A stretch of DNA of 64,000 bases. It comes from Vespa crabro. Its lineage: Eukaryota > Arthropoda > Insecta > Hymenoptera > Vespidae. Both the position numbers and the translations under genes were made by a program. Every line of letters starts with the position of its first letter. The first letter of the stretch is position 1. Positions 48,446-63,532 of the stretch are shown piece after piece. Under the pieces are notes generated by a model, which searched no databases, was not told the DNA's origin, and saw only the letters and a program-made list of their open reading frames with translations. Where the stretch lies: NCBI RefSeq assembly GCF_910589235.1, contig NC_060960.1:5735339-5799338 (forward strand), in the 5' to 3' direction.

Positions 48446-48867
48446 ATATATACCACGAGTTCATCGATACTTAAGTGCCAGAAATTTTGTCGGGCACTTT
48501 CGCTCTCGAGTTGAATTCTCGCTGACTATCGACGAGGTCAGATCGTTGCTCTAAAACTGGTTCTCTTGTCTTGGAGAAATCGATTCTCTTAGATGTTCTT
48601 AGCATTTGTATTTCGTAAAACTATCGATCTATTTAATCGATTTAATCTTCGTTACATACATACATATTTTAATCTTCTTTTTCAGAAAATTAATGATAGT
48701 GTGTTTGAACACTATCGTCAAATTTTATTCGATTAATTAATATCTATTGTCAGATGAAAATTTACGTCGAGGCGAATTAGTTTAAAAAAATAATTGTATG
48801 ATCAGAACGATGAAAAGTTTTTATTGTATATTTGCTTAAGACGAGATTTAGATAGTGTACAAAATTC

Positions 48868-48909
48868 ATAATAATAATAATAATAATAATAATGATAATA
48901 ATAATAATG

Positions 48910-48951
<42 letters not shown>

Positions 48952-48962
48952 GTAATAATAAC
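48868..48962. repeat. (ATA)n trinucleotide repeat
   Basis: About 31 units with ATG and GTA interruptions. Confidence 0.95.
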
Positions 48963-49101
48963 ATGACAGATTATTTGATAAAATTTCAAGTAAATTCGAT
49001 CAATTAATTATTCATTTCGTTTTTCTTTCTCTCTATTATTCAAGCTCAGCTTTTTTAATCTATTTAATTTTTAATCCGTTTATTCTTATCAATATAATAG
49101 A

Positions 49102-49103
<2 letters not shown>

Positions 49104-49163
<60 letters not shown>
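49104..49163. repeat. (GA)n microsatellite
   Basis: 30 uninterrupted GA units. Confidence 0.97.
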
Positions 49164-49166
<3 letters not shown>

Positions 49167-49681
49167 GAAAGAGAACAATAATCTTTTCGAAATGATATGA
49201 TAACTCGTTGAAATGTTCATATTTTCGATTACTCCATTGACAAGACGAATTATTTTAAATTAATTATTAATTATCTATTAAATTTATTAAAGAGCTTAAT
49301 TTTTTTATTTTCTTTAATATCGCAGGATTATGATTTTAATAAAATCAGATATTATATAAAAGTTTTTTCAAAAAGAAATCTTATGGGAAAAAAAAGATCT
49401 AAAGGGAATTTTGTAATAACAGATTGATTTCAATTTAACTATTAATATTTTTTTATTTTTACTAAAGCTAACATTTCGTAACCCGTTTAATATCACAAGA
49501 TTACAATCTACCAATACGATCGAGCTAGTTACACAAAGGTTCTTTCAAAGCAACATAATAGCTCGTTGAAATGTTCGCCTTTATAAGCCAGCACGATCCC
49601 CAAACGGAATTGCTCAATCGAATAACAACGTTAGAACGTTACGACGTAAGGACGCTTTTCTTCTAAACGATCTCGATTTCG

Positions 49682-49737
49682 ATCTCGGATCTCGAATCTC
49701 GGATCTCGGATCTCGGATCTCGGATCTCGGATCTCCG
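49682..49737. repeat. 7-bp tandem repeat (ATCTCGG)n
   Basis: About eight copies of ATCTCGG with one A substitution and a final C variant. The motif is GC-richer than the usual repeats here. Confidence 0.9.
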
Positions 49738-49934
49738 ATTGCGCTTGACAACGAAGAACAACTTTAAAATGTTTTAAGTGTTATCTCTCGTATGTAACGC
49801 TTCGAGTAATCTTGTTCACGGTAATCACGCTTTTCTTTTTTTCTTTTCTCATTTTATCCGATTCATTGTTCTTTTTTTTTCTCTTTTGGTCGAAAGCGTG
49901 AAAACGATAAACCGTAGACGGTTTATATCGTATG

Positions 49935-49938
<4 letters not shown>

Positions 49939-49995
<57 letters not shown>
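49939..49995. repeat. (AT)n microsatellite
   Basis: About 28 AT units. Confidence 0.95.
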
Positions 49996-50000
<5 letters not shown>

Positions 50001-50748
50001 TGATGCGCCGAATAATTTCCGCAACGTTGGAAAGGAAAGTTTGTTCGAGCAGGAAATCGAGGTCTCTATTACACTCAACTTCCGCGGTCCGGAGGTCGAT
50101 GGATTTACGAAAACGCGTTTAAATTTGCATTTCATTCCGGTGTTGAACCATCGCCAGAGAAATAGTGAGAGAAAAAGAAGGAGTAAAAGGTACTTGGAGA
50201 TTGCAAAGAGAAATTATACGGATCTCGTTTCTTTCTTCGAGTTGATTTTTCTCGATTTTATTAAAGCGCTAAAATCCACTGTAAGTTTTTCATTTATAAT
50301 AACATCCAACGGCAGACGATTATTTTCAATATTATAATAATATTTTAAGTAATGGCATAATTAGGCATTATTTATGATCGATCAATATTGATCGTTAAGT
50401 TTGTCAATTGGATCTATGATACATCATTTTTCCAACATCCAATATAATATCTCTAAATCAGATTAATCGTATAGAATGAAAATCTTAACCATAAATAGAT
50501 CTTATATGAATTATTATTTATCATGGAGTCAAAAGTTTAAGATTACGATAATATATTTCCTTATATATTTAGAATCATCCGTTAGAGTTTTATCATTTCT
50601 TATTGTCAGATCAGGTTAGTCGCGTATGGAATTAGAATCCCTTAATCGTAAGAAGATTTCAGATGAACTTTTTCCTTTCCTTCTCTTTTTTATGGAGTGT
50701 CCCCGTATTAATCCTTTTACCGAAGTTATTCCATCCTTTCTATTCGTA

Positions 50749-50786
<38 letters not shown>

Positions 50787-50995
50787 GTCAGCTGAAAATA
50801 TTTTACCTGCTCGGAACATCGTGTTGTATCTTAGGAAAAAGTACACGGTGGAAGTATGTCGACGCCGTTCTTCAATGTCGATCGGCTTCGAGAATACAAG
50901 AAATTACAAGATGCCTATCCGATGGTATAAGCCTAATGGTACCGATTCGGAGGCTATAAAGAGCGAAGTAAGTGCTCCCTGCCGAATCACTGTCC

Positions 50996-51013
50996 CGACT
51001 GACTGACTGACTG

Positions 51014-51045
<32 letters not shown>

Positions 51046-51052
51046 ACGGACA
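50996..51052. repeat. (GACT)n then (GACG)n tetranucleotide repeat
   Basis: About eleven GACT units passing into GACG units. Confidence 0.95.
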
Positions 51053-54000
51053 GACGGGACCAAAAGCCGTTTCATTCGTGGTAAGGAGAACATTCCATCA
51101 CGTAGCCAGACAGACCGTGGACCGTCGTCCATCGAAATAGGTAGCCCTTTTGGGATCGAACGCAGTTATTAACTTCGAGAATCACTAATTTTGACACTTT
51201 TATCATGCGAATATCGACATTTAATAATATTAAACTTTATAACATTTTAATTCGTTAATTCGTTAATTCGTTCGTTAATTTTTTAATTCGTTAATTGATT
51301 AGTTCATTCGTTCGTTAATTATTAATACGAAAAGATTTTTACTATCTTTATTTCGTAATGTTTAATGATCACTTCGATTTTTCTTTTACATGTTCATTTT
51401 TTATTTAATGAAAAAAGAAATCTCCTTTTTTTCCCATTCTTTTTTCCACCCTTTTTTTTTTTTTTTTGTTTTTTTTTTAGTTCAACTCCAAACGAATCAC
51501 TGAACGTTCGAGTGAATAAATACAATATATAATAATGAAAATCAAGTAAATTGACTGAAGGTCATCGTTATCCTTTGAAAGATAGGATGACGAGGAGTCC
51601 TCTTTAAGCAAAAGGACTGCAACTCTCAAAGGAATGATTTGCTAAATCCTTTTCGTAATCGGGTTAGACCGTCTGAGAGAGATAGAGATAGATAGAGATA
51701 GAGATAGAGATAGAGATAAATAGATAGAGAGATAGAGAGAGGGAAAGAGAGAGAAAGAGAGAGAGAGAGGCAGTCTCTTGATAAGCCTCGCGAGAAGCTT
51801 TCCCAAGGCGTTCCTTCCTCCAACTTGATGCTCGGAAGTCACGTAGCGAAAAAATGGCTTAATCTTGGAAGTCCCTTCTCAGTTATTTTACTTCATACTT
51901 ATTGCTTTTTCTGTTCCTTGCATAAGAAAACCAATGATTTTCTTTTTCCTTTTTCTTTTTCTCTTTTAAAATATCTCCTCCTTCAAATTATACATACCTA
52001 CATAATCGCTATTGGATATGTTTGAATGTCGTTTTTTTACTGATTAAAAAAAAAGAGAAAAAAATGAAAAAAAAAAAAATAAAAAGAAGAAATGAAGAGA
52101 AAAGGAAAAAAGAATAAAAAAAAGAAGGAGAAGAAAAGGAGGGGTGGGGGGAAAAATTCTCGCGACAAGGTCAATCCCCTTTATATCTCTTTGACATTCT
52201 AAAGACACTCTCGTCAACGAACGTGCTAACTATAGCGATCGAACAGGTTTCTTCTCGCATCGAGGCGCGGAGAAAAGGTTCCCTTGAATCGAACAGGTGT
52301 CGTTGGATGAAGAGCAGAAGGACCGACGACGCGACTAAAAAAGGGAGACACGCGAAAGGAGCCTCGAGAGGCTAGCGGTGTATCCCTTTCTCTTCCCTCT
52401 CCTCCCCCTCTCTCGCTCTCTCTCTCTCTCCTCTCCCTCCTCTCCCTCTCTTTCGGTCTCCTTCTTCTTTCTCTCTTTCTTTTTCTTTCTTTCACTGTCC
52501 CTGTACCGACATTCCAAGATTCTATATGTCCTTAGATACTAATGAACGGTCTTTAGAACCGTCGTTGTTTTCTCTGGAGTGAACATGCTTCAGTAGTGAG
52601 TGCTTTATACCAACGGTACTTCTCCCTTTTATAAGATCCACCATGTGTACCGTCGGTTCAACCAAAAGTCAGACTACACACTAGTCTTCCTTAACTGTTT
52701 GCTTTGGGATAATGATGTAGCCTTTCTCTCTGTTCTCTTTCTCTCTCTGTCTCTCTCTCTCTCTCTCCTCCCCCTCTCTTTCTCTGTCTGTCTATCTGTC
52801 TGTCTGTTTATCTGTCTGTGTCTGTCTGTCATTAACTTCCAACTTTTTTTGAACGATCTTGGTATACTAGCTTTGAAGAATTCTCACTGGGAATATATAT
52901 TTTAAATTATCGAACGTATCTTTGAAGTTAGACACAAAATACAAATATAAATATATTATGCAGGTTTTAAAATGAAAACTTTTATAATCGATCGTAGCGA
53001 TCGAACGATCGTGATTGTCGTTGCTAATGGAACGATCGTGATCGTCTTTGCTAATGAACGATCTAACCTAAAGTAAATTATTGACCATTAACCATCCCTC
53101 TTTCTCTGTCGGTTTCATTTTAAAGAGAAAAATTGATCGAATCTCCCGAGTACACCTATACGAAAGATCTAGTAATTAATGAAAACTGTTGCGAGCTCAA
53201 TCTAGTGCACGAGCTGCTGCTTCGGGCTAACTTGGGAACTGATAGAAAGAGAGGAAAAGCAAATCTGTCTGTGTTGTATTTGTATTTGTATTTGTATTTG
53301 TGTTGGTGTTGGTGTATAGTGTGTACGTGAGATAGAGCTTGGCCAGCACATGCCACGAATATTAATGTGCCACCGTTCATTGTCTTCTAGCTCATATCTT
53401 CATCGACTTTTTTCATCTCTCTCTCTGTCTCTCTTTCTCTCTTTCTCTTTCTCTCTCTTTTCTGATACTATTTCTGATCATTTTGGCACCGATTCATTTC
53501 TTTTTATAGACTAGCTTTTCTCTTCCTCATGCATCACAATGAATGACCAATTTATGATAATTCATACTTAATCTTTGTTTAATATCATAATAGTTAATTA
53601 ACTTTATAATAGATAATTATTAAATAAACGATATCTATTCTTTATTATATATATGATTATCTAAATTAATGATGTGACCACTGGTCAACAGTCAATGTTC
53701 TAAACGATGCAATAATTATGTATTATTGTTAATTGTTAATGATTATTAAATATTATCGTAATGTATATAAAAGTTATGATTTATTATCATATTATTTAAT
53801 CATCGTTCATAGTTACAATTATATTGAGTGACATATATTAATTATCGTATAATACTTAATTTATATATTTTATTATGTATTATTACTTAATGATAATAAT
53901 TATATGATATTATAATGTATCGTTAATTTTTATATTTTATTATCGTTATAAAATTTGAACAAATGATATCGATGAGAAATCGTTTAGATTTATTTTTATA

Positions 54001-54906
54001 TTAATTCGTTTTGTATCTAAGCGAGAGCAATCTCGTTTATTTCAGGCCAAGTACTTTTTATCGTTTCATCAGGCCGTTCTCTAATTCGTTCCACGAGGCC
54101 GTAGAATCGGCATACGTTTGCGGAATTTGAAGCATCCGTTTTGCATTCCACGAACATCTTGGATCTTTCTTCGAGGTACGTAGTCTGGCTCTCAACAAAC
54201 AGTTACTTATACGTCGGATCGTTGACTGAGAAATTTATACTTAACCATTCAACACGCGTTAAACGCGTAATATCATTCCGAATGGGCAATTCCTTTTGAT
54301 TTTCTTACCGTGACGAAGTTTGTATCGAATAGATATCGATATCCTTTATCATTCGACTTTAACTACCCATCGTACTTCATTGTAAATTTTCCTTGGTCAA
54401 CTATATAAACGTTTCCTATCCTTTATTATCTCATCGATTACTCGCTCCGATCGAATCGATATGTTCTCCGTGAGAAAAAGGAAGCAAAAGAAAGAGTAAG
54501 AAAGAGATAGAAAAAGAGAAAGAGAGAAAGAGTCCTCGGGGTGCAGTCAATGCGGTAGGCCGACGTTAATAGCTGATACTTTTTATTCAGGTAGAGACTC
54601 CAACGATTGGCTCGCAATAAAAATACATAAAGGGTCCTTGACCGTGTCCTGTCTTCATCGTTACCTTTATAATCGTCATTCATGTGATTTAGGTGTTTAA
54701 TACCCTTGAAGGTTCGCGAGTCTCTCGCTGATGCGACACGAAGGACTCTGCCCTACGCGAAGAGTAGTACTATTAAAATTCCAATGACAAGTGTTTCTCT
54801 TTCTTTCTTTCTTTATTTCTTTTTGTCTTTCTTTCTCTCCTTCCTTTTCTCTTTCTCTTTCTCTTTCTCTTCGGTTATCTTATCCCTACCTATAACCACG
54901 ACGACT

Positions 54907-55038
54907 CCAACCAACCAACCAACCAACCAACCAACCAACCAACCAACCAACCAGCCAGTCAGCCAACCAGCCAGTCAGCCAACCAGCCAGTCAGCCAGCC
55001 AGTCAGTTAGCCGGTCAACCAACCAACCAACCAGCCAG
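54907..55038. repeat. (CCAA)n/(CCAGCCAGT)n minisatellite
   Basis: CCAA units merging into CCAGCCAGTCAGCCAA units and back. The Thr-Asn-Gln-Pro frame through it is a repeat artefact. Confidence 0.95.
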
Positions 55039-55489
55039 ATGGACTTTTTCTCATCGACACAAACAGGAACTTTCGCTCGTACCCTTTGTTCTCCGTCGCT
55101 TTTTCCCCCGTTTACGTCTTGTCCTAGCTACAGGCACATGCCATCGAACAGGATCAGCAACAGCGTAGTAAAGTAGGACCGAATGATTCCGTTGGTAGGG
55201 ATAGAGGCGGCATATTTATCGGTTGAGAGGACGATTCTTTCTATCTTCTTTTTAGTTTTCTTTCTTTTTTTTTCTTTGTTTTTTTCTTTTTGGTTTCTTT
55301 TTCAGAATTTTTCTTTCTACGTCTCACAGAGTTCTGACGATAATAAATGTCTTTCTCGTTCGAAGGTTGAAACAACTTGACTGACTGCTTTTGCCATTGT
55401 CAAAGTCTTACAGGTCTGTGTGTTTCGGGCCACGTGTTACTTTGATTCCTTGGTTCATTTTGAATCCTACTTATTGAACGGGGACAATT

Positions 55490-55526
<37 letters not shown>

Positions 55527-58500
55527 TTAAGAGAGAAAACCACAATGGTCCTGGTATGAACTGGTCAGGTGGAACGACGACGACCCTTTTCGGATCATTC
55601 CAAGCGAGCAATTTGAGGCCACTACGTCGGCACGGGGATATAAATTCGGTAAACGCCGTCATTAAAGGCCCAATCCGAAATACCGAGCGTCTATTAAACC
55701 TGAAACTAAGATAATTATCTGGCCTTGCAACTCTGCCCTTGGTCTCTTTCAATCGGACCAGGGTCATTTGGTCTTCTTAACTTCTTCTCGTCTACATTGT
55801 TACGTTTCTTACGTGGTGTCGTCGACTCCGCGTCTCGTTTCCATCCTTCTTCCTAAGTATGCCTACTTTGTTCTTACGTAATTTCACATATCACAAGAAT
55901 TGATTGTTTTAACGATACGTTAGAGAATCATTTAATTTAATCGAAAGATTTTCTTCTTCTTTTTTTCTTTTTTTTTTTTTTCTTTTTTCTTTTATCCCTG
56001 CAAATTAATTTTCATCTCATTTTTAATTTTTAACACATCGGCAATAAAAATTTATTGCACTTGTTGATTTCGTAAAATTTGACATAATAAAGAACTCTTA
56101 TATGTTATTATCCTCTTAATAAGACAGGGTTGAAAGAGTTTAGAAGGAGCCGAAGTTAAGAGAAGAATTTTGCAATAGTTTTTGCTTAAACCAGACTACT
56201 GCACGACTACAATGACGATCCCCCAGACTATTCAGACTCGGTAGGAATTTCGGCACAGCTGTAGGAACGAATCAGCGTTAGGGAGAGCGGGATCTCTCGA
56301 TAAAAAGTATTAAGCCACGTTTTTACTCGAAAATTACATTTGTCGGATACCAAAGACTACAGATTCGTATCTTCGAAATCGTCTCATCGTTCTCTATTCC
56401 ATAACAGAAACTATAGGAAAGTCCTTTTTATTTTTTTTCAAATGTTTTTTTTCTCTTTTTTTTTCTTCTTTTAACCATAAAGTTCGTTGCAATCGTGGGA
56501 TTTATTAATTAATTAAAAGAAAAAAGTCGTCGAATTTAATTTCTTCTCGTGTCTATAATAATTAATTTCCACTCATTCGTTCGGATATTAATTTTCAAAA
56601 TTGACAGAATTTTTTTTTGGTTTTTTTTTTTTTTTTTTAAATCTTAATTTGTTTTGTTATGATTAAACAGGTTATATCAGACATTGACATTATGGTTTTA
56701 CTTCCTTTTCTCTAAATGAAGATCTTTAAAAAGTCGACAACATTGATACATATCACGAAAGAGAATGACAAAGTGTTCTTCCATCTAAAATGAATTCTTT
56801 ACGCGCACAATTCCGTACGAAAGAACGTCTGGGATCTTGACTTTATTGATTCGAGACGGTTGTGTTCCCTTTCGGACTTTGCTTTGAACCTTGCTCCGAT
56901 CCATCCCATACATAATAACGTTGCACTGTAATAATGGGATCCAGCAATTGCTATGTTCAGACAAGAGTATGTCATCTTGGAAATATCATACGCAAATATC
57001 GTCATCATTCGTATTTACATGATAAATGAAGTAAGATAAAAAAAAATATATATATATATATATACATGTAAATATATAAATAATTTTTACAATTGTCATG
57101 TTAATTCATATTAGACATAGAGAAATGACATTTATAAGATATAATAGTTATGATTATAATGTTAGAACATATAAATGAGTAATTATAAATATAAATGTTC
57201 AATTAAACAAACGAAATAAATAATGTCAACCATTATGATCATACCATAAGAAGATATCATAATGGACTATAAGGATTATTGATCACCTTAGGAAGAAATA
57301 AGGATTGGCATTATTATAACCGGTATACACACCTATGAAACTTATTATTTGTTCTTTCTCTTTTATTCGCCAAGATGTTTTCCACTCATTTAATTGCAGA
57401 ATCACCTTCAACATGATTGCATAATCTTCACGTACATACATACACATAACATAAAACTCAATATTGATTGGCCAAGAGAGATCTATATGGTGTATATTTG
57501 TAATTGTGTTTGAATATCGCGATTCACACATCGCGATTATACGATGCAATTCTTCAAGAGCTTCTGACGTCACACGAATTTCACTATTTGATGTCTTTGG
57601 GCGGGCAAACAAAATGGACGGTCTTGATTTAACGAGCAAATCAAAGAGAGAGAGGGGGAGGGAGAGAGAGTTTTATTTCATTGCTTCTTGATCTTATTGC
57701 ACGTTGGACCGTGCGAGTTATTAAAATCGTAAGACTTCATCATCGTAATAAGCGGTTTATAGTTACGATATTATGTTGCGATAAGGCGTCGACCGCATAT
57801 GGATTCTCTTTCGTGATCATCCTATGGGGGCCAGTTTCGTTTATGGACGTCCCATTCGAAAGTTAAACATCAGAAGATCCTTGCAACTTCGTAATATGCT
57901 GATAATTATAGTACTTTCCAAAGGTAGAAGAAAGAGGAGCTGAGTAGTTTGTAATAAGTAGTAGGTATACATATATCGTTCTTCGATCATTTCAAAAAGG
58001 GGTTTATATTACGCGATCGAAAAGTCATCTTTTTTGCGAATCCAATTTTTTCAGAGGAGAAGATGCATACATACGTGTATTTCGTTCCTTGGGGATTATC
58101 AATCTGCGTTCAAATCTTTGGATGGTAAAATCTCTCTTGCCATCTTTTCGTCTCTTCTTTTTGACGTTATCTCTTTAAGGTCCTACGACATTGAAAAAAT
58201 AAAATGGAACCTTTGCGAATGCATTCACTTGGAGAAAAGGTCTTACTATATCAATGAAATCGTTTCTTTCCGTTTATTGGTCGAAGGCAAATAGGAGGAA
58301 ACTCGTTTCTCTCTCGTTTTCCTGGTTAAAAAAGAAAAGAAATGTAAAGAGAAGAAAAGATAAGAAAAGATAAGAAAAGAAAAGAATGGGGAAAAAAAAA
58401 TCCAGGAAAAAGATTTCCTTTTTCTTCCTCGTTTTTGATACGATCCTCTTCGATTTCTCTTCAAATTCAAACGGGAATCGTCTTTGGAGAATTTCCCTTT

Positions 58501-58622
58501 TTCTCAAGGTTCTATTCGAAGTGCGAAGAAAAATGGTGGACCAAAAGAACGAAATCCCATCTAAATCATTCGCAGTTTGAATAATTGATAAGAGAACCGG
58601 TTATATTGAAATCGGTATTACT

Positions 58623-58790
58623 GCAATGTTACTACTACTACTACATTACTATTACTATCTACTACTACTACTACCTACTACTACTACCTACTACTATTAT
58701 TATTCTTGCTATACTATTACTTCCACTATTGCTATTGCTACTATTTATTACATTACTACTACTAATACACTATTACTACCAATACTAATA
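58623..58790. repeat. (TAC)n/(TAT)n trinucleotide-rich tract
   Basis: Imperfect TAC/ACT/TAT triplets over about 165 bases. Confidence 0.9.
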
Positions 58791-59901
58791 CTCGATACAA
58801 AAGGACGAGTGAGAGTATAGACGGCAAAACTGTCGTCGGCAAAATGACAACGTGAGTGAGTCCCACTTTCAAAGCGTGGGGAGTCTGTAAATTAGAAACG
58901 GTACAGGCAGCCTCATGCTGTCGTAAAACATAATCCCACGATTAGCCGGCAAATGAAGCTCGAACTTCACTCTTGGAATTCCATTTCCATGACTACTTTC
59001 TTCGTGTCCTCACTTCGACCATTTTTCAATCTTACTTATTTATTATTTGAAAAATCATTATTTTACTATCTCGTACGTGTTTTATTTATATCGACTTGCA
59101 TCATATCCTTAATATGTTATAGTTCGATGTAAAAAGTAATCCTACATAAAATTAATTTTACGACTCGTCAACGTTATATCCTTTTGCATAACTCTATTAA
59201 TAATCAATGTTTCACGTTAATAAGAAATTCTTTTTCTTTTTTCCTTCTTATGACCATCCTGTCTTAATGACGTAAGAAATTTTTTTTTCTCTTATAACGA
59301 TGATTACAAATCGAATGGATAAAGTTCACAATGAACGATCATGTATCCTTGATTGTTCGTCATTAATTTCAAAATGTTGTTTGTTAAATATTTTATAATA
59401 CTATGGGGAATCTCGTTAGGTGCTGCTTTAATGTTAAGCAATGATTTTCCACGTCGATTGGTATTTTCTCTTTGATCGATTATAATCGGTCTCTATTTCT
59501 CATCTTATCCAACGAATGGAGTTTCTATCGTGTCGTCGTACTCGATCATGCATGAAAATTGTCGATATCGATAAATATAGACACGTCGAGCAATGACCAT
59601 ACGACTTTCGATTCTTTCTGAGCTTTAACAAAAAGGGGGAGTTTTTTTTTTTTTTTTTTTCTTTTTCTATAGCGATTCAAAGTTCATTCACCATATTGAT
59701 AATTGACGATGGTGTATCCTAATTGATCGATCGATAGATAGGATTATCGATTTTCTATTTCACGTTCAGAGCTTATTCTCGTTGGTTAATATATTTCTCT
59801 AAGGTAAGGGTCGTTGAATTTTTTACGCCGGGATAGAACTTTGGCACTTTAACCTTAACACTTTGAATGGCTCAGAGAAGTCAGTCAGAGGAATTTGCAA
59901 A

Positions 59902-59952
59902 TGATCTGATCTGATCTGATCTGATCTGATCTGATTTAATCTGATCTGATCC
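59902..59952. repeat. 5-bp tandem repeat (GATCT)n
   Basis: About nine GATCT units with one TTAAT-type interruption. Confidence 0.95.
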
Positions 59953-62067
59953 TTCCGAATTCAAAGTCCAATAGCGAAAGCGTCAGTTTAATTGGCTAAT
60001 AGATGGTAGCTGGATTAGCCTCTTACTTGGAGTTCTCGGCTTTTGGCGTTGAGATGATCATCGATCGATCGTTAGAAGTCGGAAGATATCGATAAGTCCG
60101 TTTACATGCCGACACTATCTACCGTCGTTAACTCCTACTCGTTTCTAGCTCGTTAACATGCGCGCACCACCGGCTTTGGTACGGTACGGTGTGGCGTTTA
60201 GTTGCGTAATTAAGCGCCAGTCGGATCATAGATGATAGACCGAGAGTATCTATATATTTTCGAGCTATATATACCTATTTGATAACCATTTGATCATGTT
60301 CTATCGACTGTTATTGCGCAATAATCACTTTGTTTCTTTATCAATCTTTCTAATGTTACATACTTTGCGAATATTATTATTGTTTCTTTCTTTCTTTCTT
60401 TTATCTTTTTTTTTTTTTTAATCTTTATTTATTTATTTATTTATATATTTTCTTTTCTTTTTTCTTTTCTTTTTTTTTTTTTTTGGAGAGAGAAAGAAAT
60501 TCGTTTTATCTTTATTACACTGGACGATATAATTCGAATGGAAAGATGTATCCTATCTTGTCTGTTAGAAAATAGTTTTCAATAAGGACGGAAGGAAAAA
60601 AAAAAGAAAAAAAGAAAAGAGAAAAAAGAAGAAGGATGAAATCGGAGTTTTGTTACACGCGAACCAGAAGAAAACTTGATTGGCCATGGAATATGAAAGA
60701 ATCACATTAAACGGTACCCAATCTACCGTAATGTCCCACTTGTGGAATCCACGAGGTTCCTTCTAGCAATTGGATTTCAACGGTAGTGAACGTAACATCC
60801 TATTGCGAAGAGAATCTTGTTATCATTAAAGATGCCGTCAGCTCGTAGTGTAAATGTCTAGTCAGAAGTGGTAAAAGTGATAGTAAAGAGGAAGGGAGAG
60901 GGAAAGAGAGAGAGAACGGCTGTTACTTTGAAAAGTCAAAATCCAGGAGACTCCTTGGTATTTTCGAGTAAGACTCCCAAAAGCTCCATTTAATTTTATA
61001 GCCGGTTATGAAAACTTCCAATGTACTTTAAGTGAGCTTTATACGTACGCCGTGACAATGATCGTCGTGAAAATTCTTTCTCCTTTCTTTTTTTTTTATT
61101 TTTTTTTTTTTATTTTTTTTCCCCCCATATTTCTTTAGTCTTATTCACTTTTTTTCTTCTTCTTTTCTTTCGCTTCATTCTCTACTTTTTTTCTTTTTTT
61201 TGTTTTTGACTTTGTTTTTTCTTTTCGTTTCTTATCTTTCCATCCATTTTTCATCTTTCCTTTTTTTCTTTCTTTGCTTTTGATTTTTCCATCCGTTTTT
61301 TTTTCTATCCGTTTTTTCTTTTTTTTTCAACGACATATTAATCTTTTTCCCCTATATAATTCTACTCGAGAAAAACTTGTTTAACCGTATAAAACTTGCT
61401 TCTGATAATTCCATAATTCCATCGCAACACTGTTCGAATTTTGGACGGAGAGATTACTCGGTGAAAGTTGAAACAATGGACCCTCATTAGCTCCTTCACA
61501 AAATTTATAGTTCTGGTATTCGTGCGCCGAACTAACGAACTCGAGCAGAATGAAAATCATATTTTGACATAATATGATTTTCTGTTTCCTTGATTGCACA
61601 CGGACCGTTCGCTATTGATCGATTTGTCCCAACGTATAACATGATGTTTTCGCAAACACATACAATTATCGAATGGTTCATAAATCATCGAATTTTTTCT
61701 TTAATTTGTTTTTCTTTTCCCTTTTTTTTTTTTTTACCTGACATATACATATAATGTAAAAGAAAAGAAAAATATGTTGAGCAATTAATTCGTCTGAGAT
61801 AAAATTTGCAAAAATTTATTTAATTTCTGTTCCTTTTTTTTCTTTCTTTTTTTTTTTTTTACACATTCGTAAGATAGATAAAATAATATTTTTCGCGCTC
61901 TGTAATTGTAAATTATATATTCGGGATTTAATCTTTATTGCGAATCAAGTACATATTAATCGGAATATGAATATAAAAAGAAAAAAAAAAATAAAAGTAA
62001 AAATGATTTTGATTGTAAACGTGGTTAAATATGTTAAGAATTTGTTTCAATATTTAAAAATTAAAGG

Positions 62068-62076
62068 AAAAAAAAA
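62068..62076 (-). terminator. Pol III terminator of tRNA-Gly
   Basis: Nine A bases on the + strand, that is T9 on the transcribed sense, starting 12 bases past the tRNA 3' end. This is the usual RNA polymerase III stop signal. Confidence 0.85.
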
Positions 62077-62087
62077 GGAAGAAACCC

Positions 62088-62158
62088 TGCATCGGCCGGG
62101 AATCGAACCCGGGCCGCCCGCGTGGCAGGCGAGCATTCTACCACTGAACCACCGATGC
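62088..62158 (-). tRNA. tRNA-Gly (GCC anticodon)
   Basis: On the minus strand a 71-nt cloverleaf begins GCATCGGTGG and ends CCGATGC plus discriminator A. The acceptor stem is GCATCGG/CCGATGC. A box TGGTTCAGTGG and B box GGTTCGATTCC are intact. The anticodon loop CTGCCAC gives GCC. The T stem is CCGGG/CCCGG. There is no intron and no encoded CCA, as expected for eukaryotes. It looks fully functional and lies antisense within the long mannosidase intron. Confidence 0.97.
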
Positions 62159-63460
62159 TTATATGAGTTCATGATATTCATTTTACTTTCCATCACATAT
62201 TGCGTTCTAAATTGTATTTATTTTACTTTAAAACGTTTATAATAAAATATTTATCAAATCACATAAATATTTCTAGAACAAATAATTCTTTTTTACATCC
62301 ATATATATATATATATATAAATATATATAAATTTATATATATAATATGCATATATAAAATATATAGTTGAAAAAATATCGAAGAGTTGAATGATTATAAT
62401 GCACAAATTAATTATCTAAATTAGAAATATCAGTTCTAAGAAATATCCCCATAACGTTTAACGATAAAAAATCACAAATGTTAATAGATTCTCCTAACTA
62501 TAATGTCCTCGTGTATAATCGATTTTCGAAGTAAAATTTTAAGGAAAAATATTTTTAAAAATATTTTAAAATTTATTAAAATTTATAAAATTTATAAAAT
62601 TATAAAAAAGATACTTTAAAAGATATTTTAAAATTCATGGAAAAATACTTTTAAAAAAAAATTTCACAGCCAATAGATATCGTGAATAAGCAATATTGAA
62701 TTATATATTTAAATTTCAGACACTGTATATAATAGAGCGTACTTTCGGACATTTATTTGTTTATGTGTAATAAATGTAACACGTGCCTTATAGGATATTC
62801 ACCTTCGTTTCCGGCTTAAAACATTGTTTACATTTTTTACGTGGAAAAAAAACGACATCATCTTTGTTTTGTTTAAACATTTCTGTTCATTTCGCTGTAA
62901 TACCTATTGTCAGTGTTATTTGTAGTAAGGATTATGTGCGTATGCACGAATAATCATTCTTAATTCAGGGGGAATTCTTTTCTTAAAGAAAAATCTTTTA
63001 ATAAACGATCAGCGACGTTCAAAAATATTTTACAATTACCTTCATATTTTATGTTTCGTAAGTAATTCGTATTGTTGTCTGTATCCTGAAAAGTATTGTT
63101 CCTAAAAGTTTTTTTTTTCTTTTTCAATTATTTACATCTCACAGTTAAATTGTATAACGTTAAAGTTATGTTAATCGTTCTCACAAGTTCTCTCTTTCTC
63201 TCGCTCTCTCTCTTTCTCTCTCTTAATATATTTAATGTAAAATTATTAAAACTTATTAAAATATAACATTCGATTGATTTAAATAATCTCAAAATAATAT
63301 TGAATCGATATAAAAGAAATTTTTTCTTAATAATAATCAAACGTTAAGTTTCACGAACGAAATGATAAAAGAATTTAAGGATAAGAAGGATTTCCTTCGA
63401 AATAATGGTGTTTGGAAATAAGGGAGAAAAGGGAAGAGTTGGTGGGTGTGGAGGAAAAGA

Positions 63461-63463
<3 letters not shown>

Positions 63464-63529
<66 letters not shown>
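63464..63529. repeat. (GA)n microsatellite
   Basis: About 33 uninterrupted GA units. Confidence 0.97.

Positions 63530-63532
<3 letters not shown>

Noticed and set aside
54706..55176. 156-codon frame with a Thr-Asn-Gln-Pro repeat resembling a surface or silk protein
   Set aside because: The repeat is a CCAA/CCAGCCAGT minisatellite, and the flanking codons are pyrimidine tracts. No splice or start context supports it.
57283..57639. 118-codon minus-strand frame
   Set aside because: No similarity to a known family, mixed low-information sequence in the giant intron, and no supporting splice or start signals.
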